Source: an uncultured Hyphomicrobiales bacterium (GTDB lineage: Bacteria > Pseudomonadota > Alphaproteobacteria > Rhizobiales > Beijerinckiaceae). Taken from it: a DNA stretch of 64,000 bases. This document shows, piece by piece, positions 1 to 10,103 of this stretch. Numbering within the stretch: the first letter of the stretch is position 1; every line of letters begins with the position of its first letter. The stretch is from the NCBI GenBank assembly GCA_903861645.1, contig CAIOVE010000028.1, forward strand, positions 1-64,000, written 5' to 3'. The notes under the pieces are model-generated. The model was not told the DNA's origin. It made no database searches and saw only the letters and a list, made by a program, of their open reading frames with translations. The translations under genes and the position numbers were made by a program.

Positions 1-140
<140 letters not shown>

Positions 141-151
141 TTGAGCTCGTT

Positions 152-175
152 CGGCGCGCCGTTCGCGGCGCGCCG
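152..175. other. GC hairpin between tuf and rpsJ
   Basis: Two copies of GGCGCGCC (153-160 and 167-174) are separated by GTTCGC. Each copy is self-complementary and the two pair with each other; C152 and G175 extend the stem to 9 bp. No clear T-run follows, so this is either a weak terminator or processing signal after tuf, or part of the S10 operon leader. Confidence 0.5.
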
Positions 176-261
176 GGCAAATCCGGATTTTGTTTCGATG
201 TCTCGCCCTGGCGCGCGGCATCGGGTTCCGCGGGAAGGTCCGCGGTCGACAGGGCGAGAAC

Positions 262-570
262 ATGAACGGTCAAAATATCCGCATACGCCTCAAGGCGTTC
301 GATCATCGGATCCTTGACGCCTCCACCAAGGAGATCGTCTCGACCGCGAAGCGCACGGGCGCGCAGGTGCGTGGCCCGATCCCGCTTCCGACGCTGATCG
401 AGAAGTTCACCGTGAACCGTTCGCCGCACGTCGACAAGAAGTCGCGCGAACAGTTCGAAATTCGTACGCACAAGCGGGTTCTCGACATCGTGGATCCGAC
501 GCCCCAGACGGTCGACGCTTTGATGAAGCTCGATCTCGCCGCCGGCGTCGACGTCGAGATCAAGCTCTAG
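262..570 (+). CDS. rpsJ: 30S ribosomal protein S10
   Basis: A 102-residue protein, the normal S10 length. It begins [15 protein letters not shown] and ends with [10 protein letters not shown], both family signatures. The reading frame is open further upstream (to 190), but the ATG at 262 follows AGGGCGAGAA and gives the standard N-terminus. S10 sits in the head of the small subunit, binds 16S rRNA, and is also NusE in antitermination. First gene of the S10 operon here. Confidence 0.96.
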   Translation: MNGQNIRIRLKAFDHRILDASTKEIVSTAKRTGAQVRGPIPLPTLIEKFTVNRSPHVDKKSREQFEIRTHKRVLDIVDPTPQTVDALMKLDLAAGVDVEIKL

Positions 571-621
571 GGAATCAACCGGGCGTCCATGCATCGCACG
601 GCGTCTTGAAGGATTTATAAC

Positions 622-1341
622 ATGCGGTCAGGTGTCATCGCACAGAAGGTCGGCATGACCCGCGTCTTTACGGCGACGGGCGAACATGTGCCGGTTACCG
701 TTCTGAAGCTGGACAATTGTCAGGTGGTTGCTCACCGGACCAAGGAAAGCAACGGCTACACGGCCTTGCAGCTTGGTATCGGTCGCGCCAAGGTGAAGAA
801 CGTGCCGAAGGCCGAGCGCGAGCGTTTCGCGCGCGCCGAGGTCGAGCCGAAGATGAAGCTCGCCGAGTTTCGCGTGGACGAGGCCGGTCTCATTCCGGTC
901 GGCGCCGAGATCACCGCGGATCACTTCGTCGCCGGCCAGTTCGTCGATGTCAGCGGCACCACGCTGGGCAAGGGCTTCGCCGGTCCGATGAAGCGCTGGA
1001 ACTTCGGCGGCCTTCGCGCGACCCACGGCGTCTCGGTCTCGCACCGTTCGCATGGTTCGACCGGTAACCGTCAGGATCCCGGCAAGACCTTCAAGAACAA
1101 GAAGATGGCCGGTCATCTCGGCGTCGAGCGCGTCACGACCCTGAACCTCAAGGTCGTCAGCACCGATGTCGAGCGCGGCCTGATCCTGGTCGAGGGCGCC
1201 GTTCCCGGCCACGCCGGCGGATACATCCACGTTCGCGACTCCATCAAGAAGGCGCTTCCCGCCGAGGCGCCCAAGCCCGGCAAGTTCCGCGTCGCGGCCA
1301 AGGCGGAAACGCCCGCTGCCGAACCAGCCAAGGAGGGCTGA
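622..1341 (+). CDS. rplC: 50S ribosomal protein L3
   Basis: A 239-residue protein starting [16 protein letters not shown], with the conserved loop [10 protein letters not shown] near residue 150 that reaches towards the peptidyl transferase centre. The loop glutamine is the residue methylated by PrmB in many bacteria. The last 30 or so residues are a low-complexity Ala/Lys/Glu/Pro tail, as often seen in alphaproteobacterial L3. L3 is one of the first proteins to bind 23S rRNA. The start follows GAAGGATTTATAAC. Confidence 0.96.
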   Translation: MRSGVIAQKVGMTRVFTATGEHVPVTVLKLDNCQVVAHRTKESNGYTALQLGIGRAKVKNVPKAERERFARAEVEPKMKLAEFRVDEAGLIPVGAEITADHFVAGQFVDVSGTTLGKGFAGPMKRWNFGGLRATHGVSVSHRSHGSTGNRQDPGKTFKNKKMAGHLGVERVTTLNLKVVSTDVERGLILVEGAVPGHAGGYIHVRDSIKKALPAEAPKPGKFRVAAKAETPAAEPAKEG

Positions 1342-1344
1342 GCC

Positions 1345-1965
1345 GTGAAGTTCGACATCACCTCGCTCGACGGTTCGTCCACCGGCTCCATCGAGCTCAA
1401 CGACGACATCTTCGGTCTCGAGCCGCGTCCGGATCTGATCGCGCGCATGATCCGTTATCAGCTCGCCAAGCGTCGCGCCGGCACCCACGCGGTCAAGAAC
1501 CGCGCGGATATCTGGCGCACCGGCAAGAAGATGTACAAGCAGAAGGGCACCGGCGGCGCCCGTCACGGTTCCGCCCGCGTGCCGCAGTTCCGCGGCGGTG
1601 GTCGCGCCTTCGGCCCGCAGGTGCGCAGCCACGCGCACGACATGCCCAAGAAAGTCCGCGCGCTCGCCCTGCGTCACGCGCTGTCGGCCAAGGCCAAGAA
1701 TGGCGGCATCATCGTGTGGGCCTCGGCCAACGTTGACGCGCCCAAGACCAAGACCCTGAAGGAGAGCTTCGAGAAGCTCGGCCTCGCCAACGCGCTCATC
1801 ATCGATGGCGCCGAGCCGAACGCCAACTTCCAGCTCGCCGCGCGCAACATTCCGCAGATCGACGTGCTGCCCGTGCAGGGCATCAATGTTTACGACATCA
1901 TCCGCCGCGAGAAGCTCGTGCTGACCAAGGCGGCCATCGACGCGCTGGAGGCGCGATTCAAATGA
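1345..1965 (+). CDS. rplD: 50S ribosomal protein L4
   Basis: A 206-residue protein with a GTG start (1345-1347) three bases after the rplC stop. AAGGAGG at 1330-1336 decides the start. The conserved internal loop appears as [18 protein letters not shown]; this loop lines the nascent-peptide exit tunnel. In enterobacteria L4 represses its own operon, but I cannot judge that here. It overlaps rplW by four bases (ATGA), which suggests coupled translation. Confidence 0.95.
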   Translation: MKFDITSLDGSSTGSIELNDDIFGLEPRPDLIARMIRYQLAKRRAGTHAVKNRADIWRTGKKMYKQKGTGGARHGSARVPQFRGGGRAFGPQVRSHAHDMPKKVRALALRHALSAKAKNGGIIVWASANVDAPKTKTLKESFEKLGLANALIIDGAEPNANFQLAARNIPQIDVLPVQGINVYDIIRREKLVLTKAAIDALEARFK

Positions 1966-2270
1966 GCCAGGCGCGTTTCGCGGACACCCGCCATTACGAT
2001 GTGATCGTCTCCCCGGTAATTACCGAGAAGGCGACGATGGCGTCCGAACAGAACAAGGTGGTCTTCAAGGTCCGCAAGGACGCCACCAAGCCGCAGATCA
2101 AGGCGGCCGTCGAGCGGTTGTTCGACGTCAAGGTCGAGAGCGTCAACACGCTTGTTCGCAAGGGCAAGACCAAGGTGTTTCGCGGCATGTTGGGTTCGCA
2201 GTCGGATGTCAAGAAAGCGGTCGTGACCCTCGCCGAGGGCCACAAGATCGACGTGACGACCGGGCTGTGA
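1962..2270 (+). CDS. rplW: 50S ribosomal protein L23
   Basis: A 102-residue protein. [15 protein letters not shown] near the N-terminus and [14 protein letters not shown] in the second half are L23 signatures. It sits at the tunnel exit and docks trigger factor, SRP and SecYEG. The start codon overlaps the end of rplD in an ATGA. Confidence 0.95.
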   Translation: MSQARFADTRHYDVIVSPVITEKATMASEQNKVVFKVRKDATKPQIKAAVERLFDVKVESVNTLVRKGKTKVFRGMLGSQSDVKKAVVTLAEGHKIDVTTGL

Positions 2271-2298
2271 GCAGGAATTCAGGGACAGGAGCCAGACC

Positions 2299-3138
2299 AT
2301 GGCGCTGAAATCATTCAAACCGGTCACGCCAGGCCTCAGGCAGCTGGTGATCGTCGACCGCAGCGAGCTCTACAAGGGCAAGCCGGTCAAGACGCTGACC
2401 GAGGGCAAGCATTCGCAGGGCGGCCGCAACAATACCGGTCGCATCACCGTGCGCTTCCGCGGTGGCGGCCACAAGCAGACCTATCGCCTCGTCGACTTCA
2501 AGCGTCGCAAGGTCGATATGCCCGCCAAGGTCGAGCGCCTCGAGTACGATCCCAACCGCACCGCCTTCATCGCGCTGATCAAGTATGCCGATGGCACGTT
2601 GTCCTACATCCTGGCGCCGCAGCGTCTGTCGGTGGGCGACGAGGTCGTGTCCGGTGTTCAGGTCGACGTGAAGCCTGGCAACGCGATGCCTTTGGCGTCC
2701 ATGCCGGTCGGCACGATCGTCCACAACATCGAGATGAAGATCGGCAAGGGCGGCGCCATGGCGCGCTCGGCCGGCGCCTACGCGCAGATCGTCGGTCGCG
2801 ACCAGGGTTATGTGTCGGTTCGTCTGAATTCTGGCGAGCAGCGCCTCATTCATGGTCAGTGCTACGCGACGGTTGGCGCCGTCTCGAACCCCGACCACAT
2901 GAACACGTCGATGGGCAAGGCCGGTCGTCATCGTTGGTTGGGCCAGCGCCCGCATAACCGCGGCGTCGTCATGAACCCGGTCGACCATCCGCACGGCGGC
3001 GGCGAAGGCCGCACCTCCGGCGGTCGTCATCCTGTCACGCCGTGGGGCAAGCCCACGAAGGGCAAGAAGACCCGCAGCAACAAGTCGACGGACCGGTTTA
3101 TTGTGACCTCGCGTCACAAGAGCAAGAAGAAGGGCTGA
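2299..3138 (+). CDS. rplB: 50S ribosomal protein L2
   Basis: A 279-residue protein of standard length. It starts [17 protein letters not shown] and contains [13 protein letters not shown] near residue 230, the universal L2 motif close to the peptidyl transferase centre, followed by a Lys/Arg-rich tail. L2 helps join the subunits. AGGGACAGGAG precedes the ATG. Confidence 0.97.
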   Translation: MALKSFKPVTPGLRQLVIVDRSELYKGKPVKTLTEGKHSQGGRNNTGRITVRFRGGGHKQTYRLVDFKRRKVDMPAKVERLEYDPNRTAFIALIKYADGTLSYILAPQRLSVGDEVVSGVQVDVKPGNAMPLASMPVGTIVHNIEMKIGKGGAMARSAGAYAQIVGRDQGYVSVRLNSGEQRLIHGQCYATVGAVSNPDHMNTSMGKAGRHRWLGQRPHNRGVVMNPVDHPHGGGEGRTSGGRHPVTPWGKPTKGKKTRSNKSTDRFIVTSRHKSKKKG

Positions 3139-3142
3139 TCCC

Positions 3143-3421
3143 ATGACACGTTCGATCTGGAAAGGCCCGTTCATCGACGGTTATCTGCTGAAGAAGGCGG
3201 ATACCGCGCGCGCGTCCGGCCGTTCGGAAGTTATCAAGATCTGGAGCCGTCGCTCGACAATCCTGCCGCAATTCGTGGGCTTGACGTTTGGCGTTTACAA
3301 CGGCCACAAGCACATCCCCGTCGCCGTGACCGAGGACATGATCGGTCACAAGTTCGGCGAGTTCTCGCCGACGCGCACGTTCCACGGCCATGCCGCCGAC
3401 AAGAAAGCCAAGAGGGGCTGA
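3143..3421 (+). CDS. rpsS: 30S ribosomal protein S19
   Basis: A 92-residue protein starting with [11 protein letters not shown] after the initiator Met-Thr, and containing [14 protein letters not shown] near the C-terminus. S19 forms a complex with S13 in the head of the small subunit. The gap to rplB is four bases and to rplV two bases, a tight operon. Confidence 0.96.
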   Translation: MTRSIWKGPFIDGYLLKKADTARASGRSEVIKIWSRRSTILPQFVGLTFGVYNGHKHIPVAVTEDMIGHKFGEFSPTRTFHGHAADKKAKRG

Positions 3422-3423
3422 TC

Positions 3424-3819
3424 ATGGGCAAGGCATCAACGCCTCGCGCGCTGAAAGACAACGAAGCCAAGGCGGTTTTGCGGATGGTCCGCATCTCCCC
3501 ACAGAAGCTTAATCTTCTTGCCCAGCTGATCCGCGGCAAGAAGGTCGATCGCGCGCTCGCGGATCTTCGCTTTTCGCGCAAGCGGATCGCCGTCGAGGTC
3601 AAGAAGACCCTCGAAAGCGCCATCGCGAACGCCGAGAACAACCATTCGCTGGACGTCGACGATCTCGTCGTCGCCGAGGCGCATGTCGGTCGCGCCATGG
3701 TGATGAAGCGTTTCCACGCCCGCGCCCGCGGTCGCGCGGGTCGCGTCGAGAAGCCCTTCGCGCATCTGACGATCGTCGTGCGTGAAGTTCAGGCCGAACC
3801 GGCCGCGGCGCAGGCCTGA
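3424..3819 (+). CDS. rplV: 50S ribosomal protein L22
   Basis: A 131-residue protein. [17 protein letters not shown] at the start and [13 protein letters not shown] near the C-terminus are L22 signatures; the latter is the beta-hairpin tip lining the exit tunnel, where macrolide-resistance changes occur. A short Ala/Pro tail (EPAAAQA) follows. Part of the S10 operon, upstream of rpsC. Confidence 0.96.
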   Translation: MGKASTPRALKDNEAKAVLRMVRISPQKLNLLAQLIRGKKVDRALADLRFSRKRIAVEVKKTLESAIANAENNHSLDVDDLVVAEAHVGRAMVMKRFHARARGRAGRVEKPFAHLTIVVREVQAEPAAAQA

Positions 3820-3829
3820 GGAGAACGAG

Positions 3830-4555
3830 ATGGGACAGAAGGTCAATCCGATCGGCCTGCGGCTTGGGATCAACCGCACGTGGGACTCGCGCTGGTTCGC
3901 GACCCGCGGCGATTACGCCAAGCTGCTGCACGAGGACATGGCGATCCGCGCTTCGCTCATGAAGACGCTGAAGCAGGCCGCCGTGTCGAAAATCGTCATC
4001 GAGCGTCCGCACAAGAAGTGCCGCGTCACGATCTATTCGGCGCGTCCCGGCGTCGTCATCGGCAAGAAGGGCGCGGACATCGACAAGATCCGCAAGTCCG
4101 TCGCCGGCCTGACGGAGTCCGAGGTCGTCATCAATATCGTCGAGGTGCGCAAGCCCGAGGTCGACGCCACCCTGGTGGCCGACTCGATCGCCCAGCAGCT
4201 CGAGCGTCGCGTGGCTTTCCGTCGCGCCATGAAGCGCGCCGTTCAGTCGGCGATGCGTCTGGGCGCCGAGGGTATCCGCATCAACTGCTCGGGCCGTCTC
4301 GGCGGCGCTGAAATCGCGCGCCTCGAGTGGTATCGCGAAGGTCGCGTGCCGCTGCACACGCTGCGCGCCGACGTTGATTACGGCGTCGCCACGGCGCACA
4401 CGGCCTACGGCACCTGCGGCATCAAGGTCTGGATCTTCAAGGGCGAAATCCTTGAGCACGACCCGATGGCCCAGGACAAGAAGATGGCCGAGCAAGATCA
4501 CGGCGGCGGTGGTGGCGGTGATCGCCGTCCGCGACGCGACCGTCCCGCGGCCTGA
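3830..4555 (+). CDS. rpsC: 30S ribosomal protein S3
   Basis: A 241-residue protein. The frame is open upstream into rplV, but [14 protein letters not shown] is the family N-terminus and GAGGAG at 3819-3824 lies just ahead of the ATG at 3830. A KH domain is visible ([13 protein letters not shown] near residue 80). The C-terminus is a Gly/Arg-rich tail ([16 protein letters not shown]). S3 takes part in mRNA entry and helicase activity of the ribosome. Confidence 0.96.
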   Translation: MGQKVNPIGLRLGINRTWDSRWFATRGDYAKLLHEDMAIRASLMKTLKQAAVSKIVIERPHKKCRVTIYSARPGVVIGKKGADIDKIRKSVAGLTESEVVINIVEVRKPEVDATLVADSIAQQLERRVAFRRAMKRAVQSAMRLGAEGIRINCSGRLGGAEIARLEWYREGRVPLHTLRADVDYGVATAHTAYGTCGIKVWIFKGEILEHDPMAQDKKMAEQDHGGGGGGDRRPRRDRPAA

Positions 4556-4583
4556 ACCGCTTTCGCACGCAACGAGCTGAATC

Positions 4584-4997
4584 ATGCTGCAACCCAAACG
4601 CACCAAGTTCCGCAAGGCCTTCAAGGGCCGCATCCATGGCGTCGCCAAGGGTGGCTTTGAACTGAACTTCGGCCAGTTCGGCCTGAAGGCCGTCGAACCG
4701 GAGCGCATCACCGCGCGTCAGATCGAGGCGGCCCGCCGCGCGCTGACCCGTCACATGAAGCGCGCCGGCCGCGTCTGGATCCGCGTGTTCCCGGACGTGC
4801 CGGTGTCGAAGAAGCCCGTCGAAGTCCGCATGGGTAAAGGCAAGGGCGCGCCGGAATACTGGGCGTGCCGCGTCAAGCCCGGTCGCATCATGTTCGAGTG
4901 CGACGGCGTGCCGGCGCAGATCGCCAAGGAAGCGATGGCTCTCGCCGCCGCCAAGTTGCCGATCAAGACGCGCTTCATTCAGCGCATCGCCGAGTAA
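4584..4997 (+). CDS. rplP: 50S ribosomal protein L16
   Basis: A 137-residue protein of standard length starting [15 protein letters not shown]. It contains [11 protein letters not shown], the conserved segment near the A and P sites. L16 is needed for late assembly of the large subunit and the shape of the A site. Gap of 28 bases after rpsC. Confidence 0.96.
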   Translation: MLQPKRTKFRKAFKGRIHGVAKGGFELNFGQFGLKAVEPERITARQIEAARRALTRHMKRAGRVWIRVFPDVPVSKKPVEVRMGKGKGAPEYWACRVKPGRIMFECDGVPAQIAKEAMALAAAKLPIKTRFIQRIAE

Positions 4998-5008
4998 GGA
5001 GCCAAGCC

Positions 5009-5224
5009 ATGAAGTCCAAGCAGCGCTTCGGCGATCTCAAGGCCCTGAGCGACGACCAGCTTTCGGATGAACTCCTGAAGCTGAAGAAGGAACAGTTCAA
5101 TCTGCGTTTCCAGCGCGCGACTGGCCAGCTCGAGAACACCTCGCGCGTGCGTGTCGTTCGCCGCGATATCGCGCGTATCAAGACGCTGGCGTCGCGCAAG
5201 CGCGCCGCCGCCGCCGCCAAGTAA
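5009..5224 (+). CDS. rpmC: 50S ribosomal protein L29
   Basis: A 71-residue helical protein. The true start is the ATG at 5009 after AAGGAGCCAAGCC, not the longer open frame that begins in rpl[12 protein letters not shown] and [11 protein letters not shown] are the L29 helices. L29 lies beside L23 at the tunnel exit. The last residues are an Ala-rich run (KRAAAAAK). Confidence 0.95.
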   Translation: MKSKQRFGDLKALSDDQLSDELLKLKKEQFNLRFQRATGQLENTSRVRVVRRDIARIKTLASRKRAAAAAK

Positions 5225-5234
5225 GGGCTCCCAC

Positions 5235-5492
5235 ATGCCGAAGAGAATTCTCCAGGGCGTCGTCGTCAGCGACAAGCAGGCGAAGACCGTGGTGGTGAAG
5301 GTCGAACGCAGGTTCACCCATCCGCTGTTGAAGAAGACCGTGCGCCGGTCCAAGAACTACCACGCGCACGACGAGAACAAGGCTTTCAAGGTCGGCGACA
5401 CCGTCCAGATCGAGGAAAGCAAGCCGATCTCGAAGCTCAAGCGCTGGGTGGTCGTGCCATCCGCCGGAACGGATTCCGGGGCGAAGGGCTGA
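5235..5492 (+). CDS. rpsQ: 30S ribosomal protein S17
   Basis: An 85-residue OB-fold protein with [16 protein letters not shown] at the N-terminus and [16 protein letters not shown] in the middle. It binds 16S rRNA early in assembly. The ATG at 5235 follows AAGGGCTCCCAC. It is the last gene before a 94-base gap that separates the S10 and spc blocks. Confidence 0.95.
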   Translation: MPKRILQGVVVSDKQAKTVVVKVERRFTHPLLKKTVRRSKNYHAHDENKAFKVGDTVQIEESKPISKLKRWVVVPSAGTDSGAKG

Positions 5493-5506
5493 GGTGAATT
5501 TAAACC

Positions 5507-5524
5507 GGGCGCGCGCGCGCGCCC
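5507..5524. other. Perfect 18-base GC palindrome, rpsQ-rplN gap
   Basis: GGGC (5507-5510), ten bases of alternating GC, then GCCC (5521-5524) form an 18-base self-complementary run in the gap between the S10 and spc operons. In RNA it could fold as a short GC stem. No T-run follows, so it is not a standard terminator. Confidence 0.5.
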
Positions 5525-5586
5525 AACGGGCGTAGTCCGCTGGTTTCGACTGGTGGAAACCGATCCGCGAAGAAAGGCATATCGCC

Positions 5587-5955
5587 ATGATTCAGATGCA
5601 GACCAACCTCGACGTGGCCGACAACTCCGGCGCGCGCCGCGTGATGTGCATCAAGGTGCTCGGCGGCTCCAAGCGTAAGTACGCTGGGGTCGGCGATATC
5701 ATCGTCGTTTCCATCAAGGAGGCGATCCCGCGCGGCAAGGTGAAGAAGGGCGACGTCATGAAGGCCGTCGTCGTTCGCACCGCCAAGGATATCCGGCGCT
5801 CGGACGGATCGGTTATCCGGTTCGACTCGAACGCGGCCGTGCTGATCAACAATCAGTCGGAGCCCGTCGGCACCCGTATCTTCGGGCCGGTGCCGCGCGA
5901 GTTGCGCGCCAAGAACCACATGAAAATCATCTCGCTCGCGCCGGAGGTGCTGTAA
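5587..5955 (+). CDS. rplN: 50S ribosomal protein L14
   Basis: A 122-residue protein, the exact usual length, with [15 protein letters not shown] near the start and [10 protein letters not shown] near the end. L14 sits at the subunit interface, contacts L19, and is the binding site of the silencing factor RsfS. GAAGAAAGG lies ahead of the ATG. The stop shares one base with the rplX start. Confidence 0.97.
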   Translation: MIQMQTNLDVADNSGARRVMCIKVLGGSKRKYAGVGDIIVVSIKEAIPRGKVKKGDVMKAVVVRTAKDIRRSDGSVIRFDSNAAVLINNQSEPVGTRIFGPVPRELRAKNHMKIISLAPEVL

Positions 5956-6272
5956 TGGCCGCGAAGATCAAGAAGGGCGACAAGGTCGTCGTCCTCGCTG
6001 GCCGTGACAAGGGTCGCACCGGCGAAGTCGTGCAGGTGATGCCGCGCGAGACCCGCGCCGTCGTGCGTGGCGTGAACGTGGTCAAGCGCCACACGCGCCA
6101 GACCGGCCAGCAGGAAGGCGGCATCATTTCCAAGGAAGCCCCGATTCACCTGTCCAATCTCGCCATCGCCGACCCCAAGGATGGCAAGGCGACGCGCGTT
6201 GGCTTCAAGACACTCGACGACGGCCGCAAGGTCCGCGTCGCCAAGCGTTCGGGAGATCTGATCGATGGCTGA
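5955..6272 (+). CDS. rplX: 50S ribosomal protein L24
   Basis: A 105-residue protein with an N-terminal KOW motif, [17 protein letters not shown], and a typical [18 protein letters not shown] segment. L24 is an assembly initiator for the large subunit. It starts within the rplN stop (TAATG), and its end overlaps the start of rplE by 8 bases. Confidence 0.96.
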   Translation: MAAKIKKGDKVVVLAGRDKGRTGEVVQVMPRETRAVVRGVNVVKRHTRQTGQQEGGIISKEAPIHLSNLAIADPKDGKATRVGFKTLDDGRKVRVAKRSGDLIDG

Positions 6273-6939
6273 GGCCCAGACTGAAAAAGCTCCGGCCAAG
6301 GCGAAGGCCAAGGCTGGCGAGGGTTCGCGCGGCAAGCGCGAGCCGAAGCTCGAGACGCGCGCCGCCACGGCCGCCGATCTGGCGATCCCCGAGGGCTATT
6401 CGCCCCGCATGCGCAAGCATTACGAGGAAGTGGTTCGTCCGAAGCTCATCGCCGAGTTCGGCTACAAGAACCCGCTCGAAGTGCCGCGCCTCGAGAAGAT
6501 CGTGCTCAACATGGGCGTTGGCGAAGCCGTCAACGACACCAAGAAGGTAGCTTCGGCCGCCGCCGACCTGGCGCTCATCGCCGGCCAGCGGCCGGTCGTG
6601 ACCCGCGCCCGCAAGGCGATCTCGACCTTCAAGGTGCGCGAGAACATGCCGATCGGCGCCAAGGTCACCTTGCGCAAGACCCGCATGTACGAGTTTCTCG
6701 ACCGTCTGGTCACGATCGCGCTGCCGCGCATTCGCGACTTCCGCGGTCTGAACCCGAAGTCGTTCGACGGCAGGGGCAACTACGCCCTCGGCGTCAAGGA
6801 GCACCTGGTGTTCCCCGAGATCGATTACGACAAGGCCGAGTCTGTACTGGGCATGGACATCATTGTATGCACCACCGCCCGCACCGACGCGGAGGCTCGC
6901 GCGCTGCTCAGCGCCTTCAATTTCCCGTTCCGGCAGTGA
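6265..6939 (+). CDS. rplE: 50S ribosomal protein L5 with N-terminal extension
   Basis: A 224-residue protein; most bacterial L5 proteins are 178-187 residues. The core begins near residue 45 ([17 protein letters not shown]), with [16 protein letters not shown] and [11 protein letters not shown] following. The first 40 or so residues are a low-complexity Ala/Lys/Glu stretch ([13 protein letters not shown]). The ATG at 6265 overlaps rplX by 8 bases, which favours the long form, but the internal ATG at codon 49 cannot be excluded. L5 binds 5S rRNA and the P-site tRNA. Confidence 0.92.
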   Translation: MAEAQTEKAPAKAKAKAGEGSRGKREPKLETRAATAADLAIPEGYSPRMRKHYEEVVRPKLIAEFGYKNPLEVPRLEKIVLNMGVGEAVNDTKKVASAAADLALIAGQRPVVTRARKAISTFKVRENMPIGAKVTLRKTRMYEFLDRLVTIALPRIRDFRGLNPKSFDGRGNYALGVKEHLVFPEIDYDKAESVLGMDIIVCTTARTDAEARALLSAFNFPFRQ

Positions 6940-6981
6940 GACCCTCCGGGTCTCAAACGCGGACACATAGGTGAGAAGCTC

Positions 6982-7287
6982 ATGGCTAAGAAGAGCTCGA
7001 TAGAAAACAACAAGCGGCGCATGAAACTGGTCAAGCAGTATGCTCCGCGTCGCGCCCGCCTCAAGGCGATCGCCGACAACGACACGCTGTCGATGGAAGA
7101 GCGGTTCGAGGCGCGCCTCAAGCTCGCCGCGTTGCCGCGCAACGGCGCCGCGGTTCGCATCCACAATCGCTGCGAGGTCTCCGGTCGTCCGCACGCGGTC
7201 TATCGCAAGATGAAGATGTCGCGTATCGCGTTGCGGGAACTGGGCTCGAAGGGCCTTATTCCCGGCCTCGTCAAGTCCAGCTGGTAA
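6982..7287 (+). CDS. rpsN: 30S ribosomal protein S14 (zinc-free long form)
   Basis: A 101-residue protein beginning [10 protein letters not shown] and containing [19 protein letters not shown]. It has no CxxC zinc-binding pairs, so it is the long, zinc-independent type usual in alphaproteobacteria. S14 is a late-assembling protein of the small-subunit head. Confidence 0.95.
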   Translation: MAKKSSIENNKRRMKLVKQYAPRRARLKAIADNDTLSMEERFEARLKLAALPRNGAAVRIHNRCEVSGRPHAVYRKMKMSRIALRELGSKGLIPGLVKSSW

Positions 7288-7299
7288 GGAGGGCGATCC

Positions 7300-7698
7300 A
7301 TGTCGATGAACGATCCCCTGGGCGATATGCTCACCCGCATCCGCAACGCGCAGATGCGTCGCAAGTCAAAGGTCACCACGCCCGGTTCGCGCCTGCGCGC
7401 CCACGTGCTGGATGTCCTCAAGGACGAAGGTTACATTCGTGGCTATGCGTCGACTGAGTTCGGCAATGGCCGCACCGAGTTCGAGATCGAATTGAAGTAT
7501 TTCGATGGCGAACCCGTGATCCGCGAAATTGAACGCGTGTCGAAGCCGGGACGCCGGGTCTATTCAGCGGTCGAGGCCATGCCTCGCGTCGCCAATGGAC
7601 TGGGCATCACGATCATCTCAACCCCCAAGGGCGTCATGGCCGATCACGTCGCGCGCGAGCAGAACGTGGGCGGCGAAGTGCTCTGCAAGGTATTCTGA
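7300..7698 (+). CDS. rpsH: 30S ribosomal protein S8
   Basis: A 132-residue protein starting [18 protein letters not shown] and ending with [14 protein letters not shown], both S8 signatures. It binds the central domain of 16S rRNA. In E. coli S8 represses the spc operon at rplE; I did not find a recognisable copy of that target here. AAGGAGG at 7287-7293 precedes the ATG. Confidence 0.96.
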   Translation: MSMNDPLGDMLTRIRNAQMRRKSKVTTPGSRLRAHVLDVLKDEGYIRGYASTEFGNGRTEFEIELKYFDGEPVIREIERVSKPGRRVYSAVEAMPRVANGLGITIISTPKGVMADHVAREQNVGGEVLCKVF

Positions 7699-7717
7699 CG
7701 GGCGCGCGAGGAACATC

Positions 7718-8251
7718 ATGTCTCGAGTCGGAAAAAAGCCGGTCCCAGTGCCCACGGGCGTGACCGCGAAAGTCGATGGCCAGGTCGTGTCCGTCAAGGG
7801 CGCGAAGGGCGAACTCGCGTTCAGCGTCCCCGAGGATGTCTCGGTGGCGTTCGAGGGCGGTCAGATCAAGGTCGATCCGCGCGGCGAAAGCAAGCGCGCG
7901 CGGGCGATGTGGGGCATGTCCCGGGCGATGATCAACAACATCGTCGTGGGCGTCTCCAAGGGTTACGAGCGTAAGCTGGAAATCACCGGCGTGGGTTACA
8001 AGGCGGCCATCGCGGGCAAGAACCTGCAGTTGTCGCTTGGTTTCAGCCACGATGTGAATTATCCGGTGCCCACCGGCGTGACGATCACGACGCCCAAGCC
8101 GACCGAAATTCTGGTCGTCGGGGCCGACAAGCGTCAGGTCGGCCAGGTCGCGGCGGAAATTCGCGCCTACCGCGGCCCCGAGCCCTACAAGGGCAAGGGC
8201 GTCAAGTACGAGGGCGAGTACATCTTCCGCAAGGAAGGCAAGAAGAAGTAA
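7718..8251 (+). CDS. rplF: 50S ribosomal protein L6
   Basis: A 177-residue protein. The ATG at 7718, after GCGAGGAACATC, gives the standard start [12 protein letters not shown]. The C-terminal signature [16 protein letters not shown] is clear. L6 lies near the factor-binding site of the large subunit. The frame is open upstream through rpsH, but that part is not related to L6. Confidence 0.96.
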   Translation: MSRVGKKPVPVPTGVTAKVDGQVVSVKGAKGELAFSVPEDVSVAFEGGQIKVDPRGESKRARAMWGMSRAMINNIVVGVSKGYERKLEITGVGYKAAIAGKNLQLSLGFSHDVNYPVPTGVTITTPKPTEILVVGADKRQVGQVAAEIRAYRGPEPYKGKGVKYEGEYIFRKEGKKK

Positions 8252-8262
8252 GGAACCTCGCG

Positions 8263-8622
8263 ATGAGCAAGGACAAGCAAGGTCTTCGTCGAGTCGCGCG
8301 CGTTCGTCGCGCGGTCAAGGCGCGGGCGAATGGCAAGCCGCGGTTGTCGGTTTTCCGTTCTTCGAAGCAGATTTACGCCCAGATCATCGACGACGCGAAT
8401 GGCGTGACCATCGCCGCGGCTTCGTCGCTCGAGAAGGATCAGCGCGAGGCCCTCAAGACGGGCGCCACGGTCGACGCCGCCAAGACGATTGGCAAGCTGA
8501 TCGCCGAGCGCGCCGTCGCCAAGGGCGTCAAGGACGTCGTGTTCGATCGCGGCGGCTATATCTATCATGGCCGCGTCAAGGCGGTCGCCGAGGGAGCCCG
8601 CGAGGGCGGCCTCAACTTCTGA
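8263..8622 (+). CDS. rplR: 50S ribosomal protein L18
   Basis: A 119-residue protein with [17 protein letters not shown] near the N-terminus and [20 protein letters not shown] near the C-terminus, both L18 signatures. With L5 and L25 it binds 5S rRNA. The ATG follows AAGGAACCTCGCG. Confidence 0.96.
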   Translation: MSKDKQGLRRVARVRRAVKARANGKPRLSVFRSSKQIYAQIIDDANGVTIAAASSLEKDQREALKTGATVDAAKTIGKLIAERAVAKGVKDVVFDRGGYIYHGRVKAVAEGAREGGLNF

Positions 8623-8631
8623 AAACGGTTT

Positions 8632-8649
8632 CGCCCGCGCGCGCGGGCG
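8632..8649. other. Perfect 18-base GC palindrome, rplR-rpsE gap
   Basis: CGCCCGCGC (8632-8640) is followed at once by its reverse complement GCGCGGGCG (8641-8649) in the 82-base gap between rplR and rpsE. It resembles the palindrome at 5507-5524 in length and composition. No T-run follows. Confidence 0.5.
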
Positions 8650-8704
8650 GGATATCCCAGCGAGCGGTTCGCGTCGCGGATCGCGCAAGTGACGGAAAGC
8701 AAAC

Positions 8705-9289
8705 ATGGCTGATGAAGAACGCAAGGGCGGTCGTGGACCGCGCCGCGACCGCGAGCCGCGCGAGGAGCGCGACAACGAGTTCGTGGATCGTCTCGTGCAT
8801 ATCAACCGCGTCGCCAAGGTGGTGAAGGGCGGTCGGCGCTTCGGTTTCGCCGCGCTCGTCGTCGTCGGCGACCAGAAGGGGCGCGTCGGCTTCGGTCATG
8901 GCAAGGCGCGCGAAGTGCCGGAAGCCATCCGCAAGGCCACGGAAGCCGCCAAGCGCTCGCTTGTTCGCGTGCCGCTGCGCGAGGGCCGCACCCTCCATCA
9001 TGACGTCTACGGCCGCCACGGCGCTGGCCGCGTCATCCTGCGCGCCGCTCCGGCCGGCACCGGCATTATCGCTGGCGGCCCGATGCGCGCCGTTTTCGAG
9101 ACGCTCGGCATGCACGACGTCGTCGCCAAGTCGCAGGGTTCCTCGAACCCCTACAACATGGTGCGGGCCACGTTCGACGCGCTCAAGCGCGAGGATTCGC
9201 CGCGCACCGTCGCCGCGCGTCGCAGCCTGAAGGTTTCGACGTTGCAGTCCCGTCGCCAGGGCGTCGACGCCGACGCCGTCGACGCGTGA
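8705..9289 (+). CDS. rpsE: 30S ribosomal protein S5
   Basis: A 194-residue protein. An Arg-rich lead ([13 protein letters not shown]) is followed by the double-stranded RNA-binding fold, with [10 protein letters not shown] and the [17 protein letters not shown] segment. S5 helps translational accuracy and mRNA entry. The gene follows a palindromic gap after rplR. Confidence 0.96.
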   Translation: MADEERKGGRGPRRDREPREERDNEFVDRLVHINRVAKVVKGGRRFGFAALVVVGDQKGRVGFGHGKAREVPEAIRKATEAAKRSLVRVPLREGRTLHHDVYGRHGAGRVILRAAPAGTGIIAGGPMRAVFETLGMHDVVAKSQGSSNPYNMVRATFDALKREDSPRTVAARRSLKVSTLQSRRQGVDADAVDA

Positions 9290-9302
9290 TCGGGAGAGCG
9301 CC

Positions 9303-9500
9303 ATGACTGAACCATCGAAGAAGACCGTCACGGTCGAACAGGTGCGCAGCCCCATCGCCCGGTCGAAAGACCAGCGCGCCACGCTGATCGGCCTGAACCT
9401 GAACAAGATTGGCCGTCGTTCCTCGCTCGAGGACACGCCGTCGGTGCGTGGGATGATCGCGAAAGTCGCTCATCTCATCCGCGTCGTCGACGCCAAGTGA
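9303..9500 (+). CDS. rpmD: 50S ribosomal protein L30
   Basis: A 65-residue protein, the normal bacterial L30 size. [18 protein letters not shown] and [15 protein letters not shown] match the family. GGGAGAGCGCC precedes the ATG. It lies between rpsE and rplO as in most spc operons. Confidence 0.94.
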   Translation: MTEPSKKTVTVEQVRSPIARSKDQRATLIGLNLNKIGRRSSLEDTPSVRGMIAKVAHLIRVVDAK

Positions 9501-9510
9501 GGAGACGGAC

Positions 9511-9990
9511 ATGAAACTCAACGAGATCACCGACAACCCCGGCTCCTCCAAGAACCGCACCCGCGTGGGTCGCGGCATCGGTTCGGGCAAGGGCAAGACC
9601 GCCGGTCGTGGCGGCAAGGGTCAGACCGCGCGCTCCGGCGTGCGCATCAAGGGCTTCGAGGGCGGCCAGATGCCGCTGCATCGTCGCCTGCCCAAGCGCG
9701 GCTTCACCAACATCTTCAAGACCGACTACAACGAGGTCAATCTTGGCCGCGTGCAGACGGCCATCGATGCTGGCAAGCTCGACGCCGCGGCGCCCATCAC
9801 CATCGAGGCGTTGATCGCCGCCGGCGTTTGCGCCAAGGCGCGCGACGGCGTCAAGATCCTCGGCGCCGGCGAACTGAAGAGCAAGGCGACCTTCGAGGTG
9901 GCCCGCGCGTCGAAGTCCGCCATCGAGGCGATCGAGAAGGCGGGCGGCAGCGTCAAGTTGCTCGTCGAAGACGCCGCGCCTCAGGGCTGA
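9511..9990 (+). CDS. rplO: 50S ribosomal protein L15
   Basis: A 159-residue protein. The Gly-rich N-terminal part [19 protein letters not shown] and [15 protein letters not shown] are L15 hallmarks. L15 is a late-assembly protein of the large subunit. AGGAGACGGAC precedes the ATG. A 113-base gap with small hairpins leads to secY. Confidence 0.95.
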   Translation: MKLNEITDNPGSSKNRTRVGRGIGSGKGKTAGRGGKGQTARSGVRIKGFEGGQMPLHRRLPKRGFTNIFKTDYNEVNLGRVQTAIDAGKLDAAAPITIEALIAAGVCAKARDGVKILGAGELKSKATFEVARASKSAIEAIEKAGGSVKLLVEDAAPQG

Positions 9991-10103
9991 CGTTTCGGGG
10001 TCTAGCCCCTATATGTTTCGGGCGGGGCGGAGGCGAAAACCTTGCGCCCCGTTCGTCGTCTCAAGACTACCCGGCGCGGCGCGCCGTCGATTGGAGAATA
10101 TCC

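Noticed and set aside
628-1677. Long open frame of 349 codons on the minus strand across rplC and rplD
   Set aside because: It lies fully antisense to two clear ribosomal protein genes. Long antisense frames are expected in GC-rich DNA with G/C at third positions.
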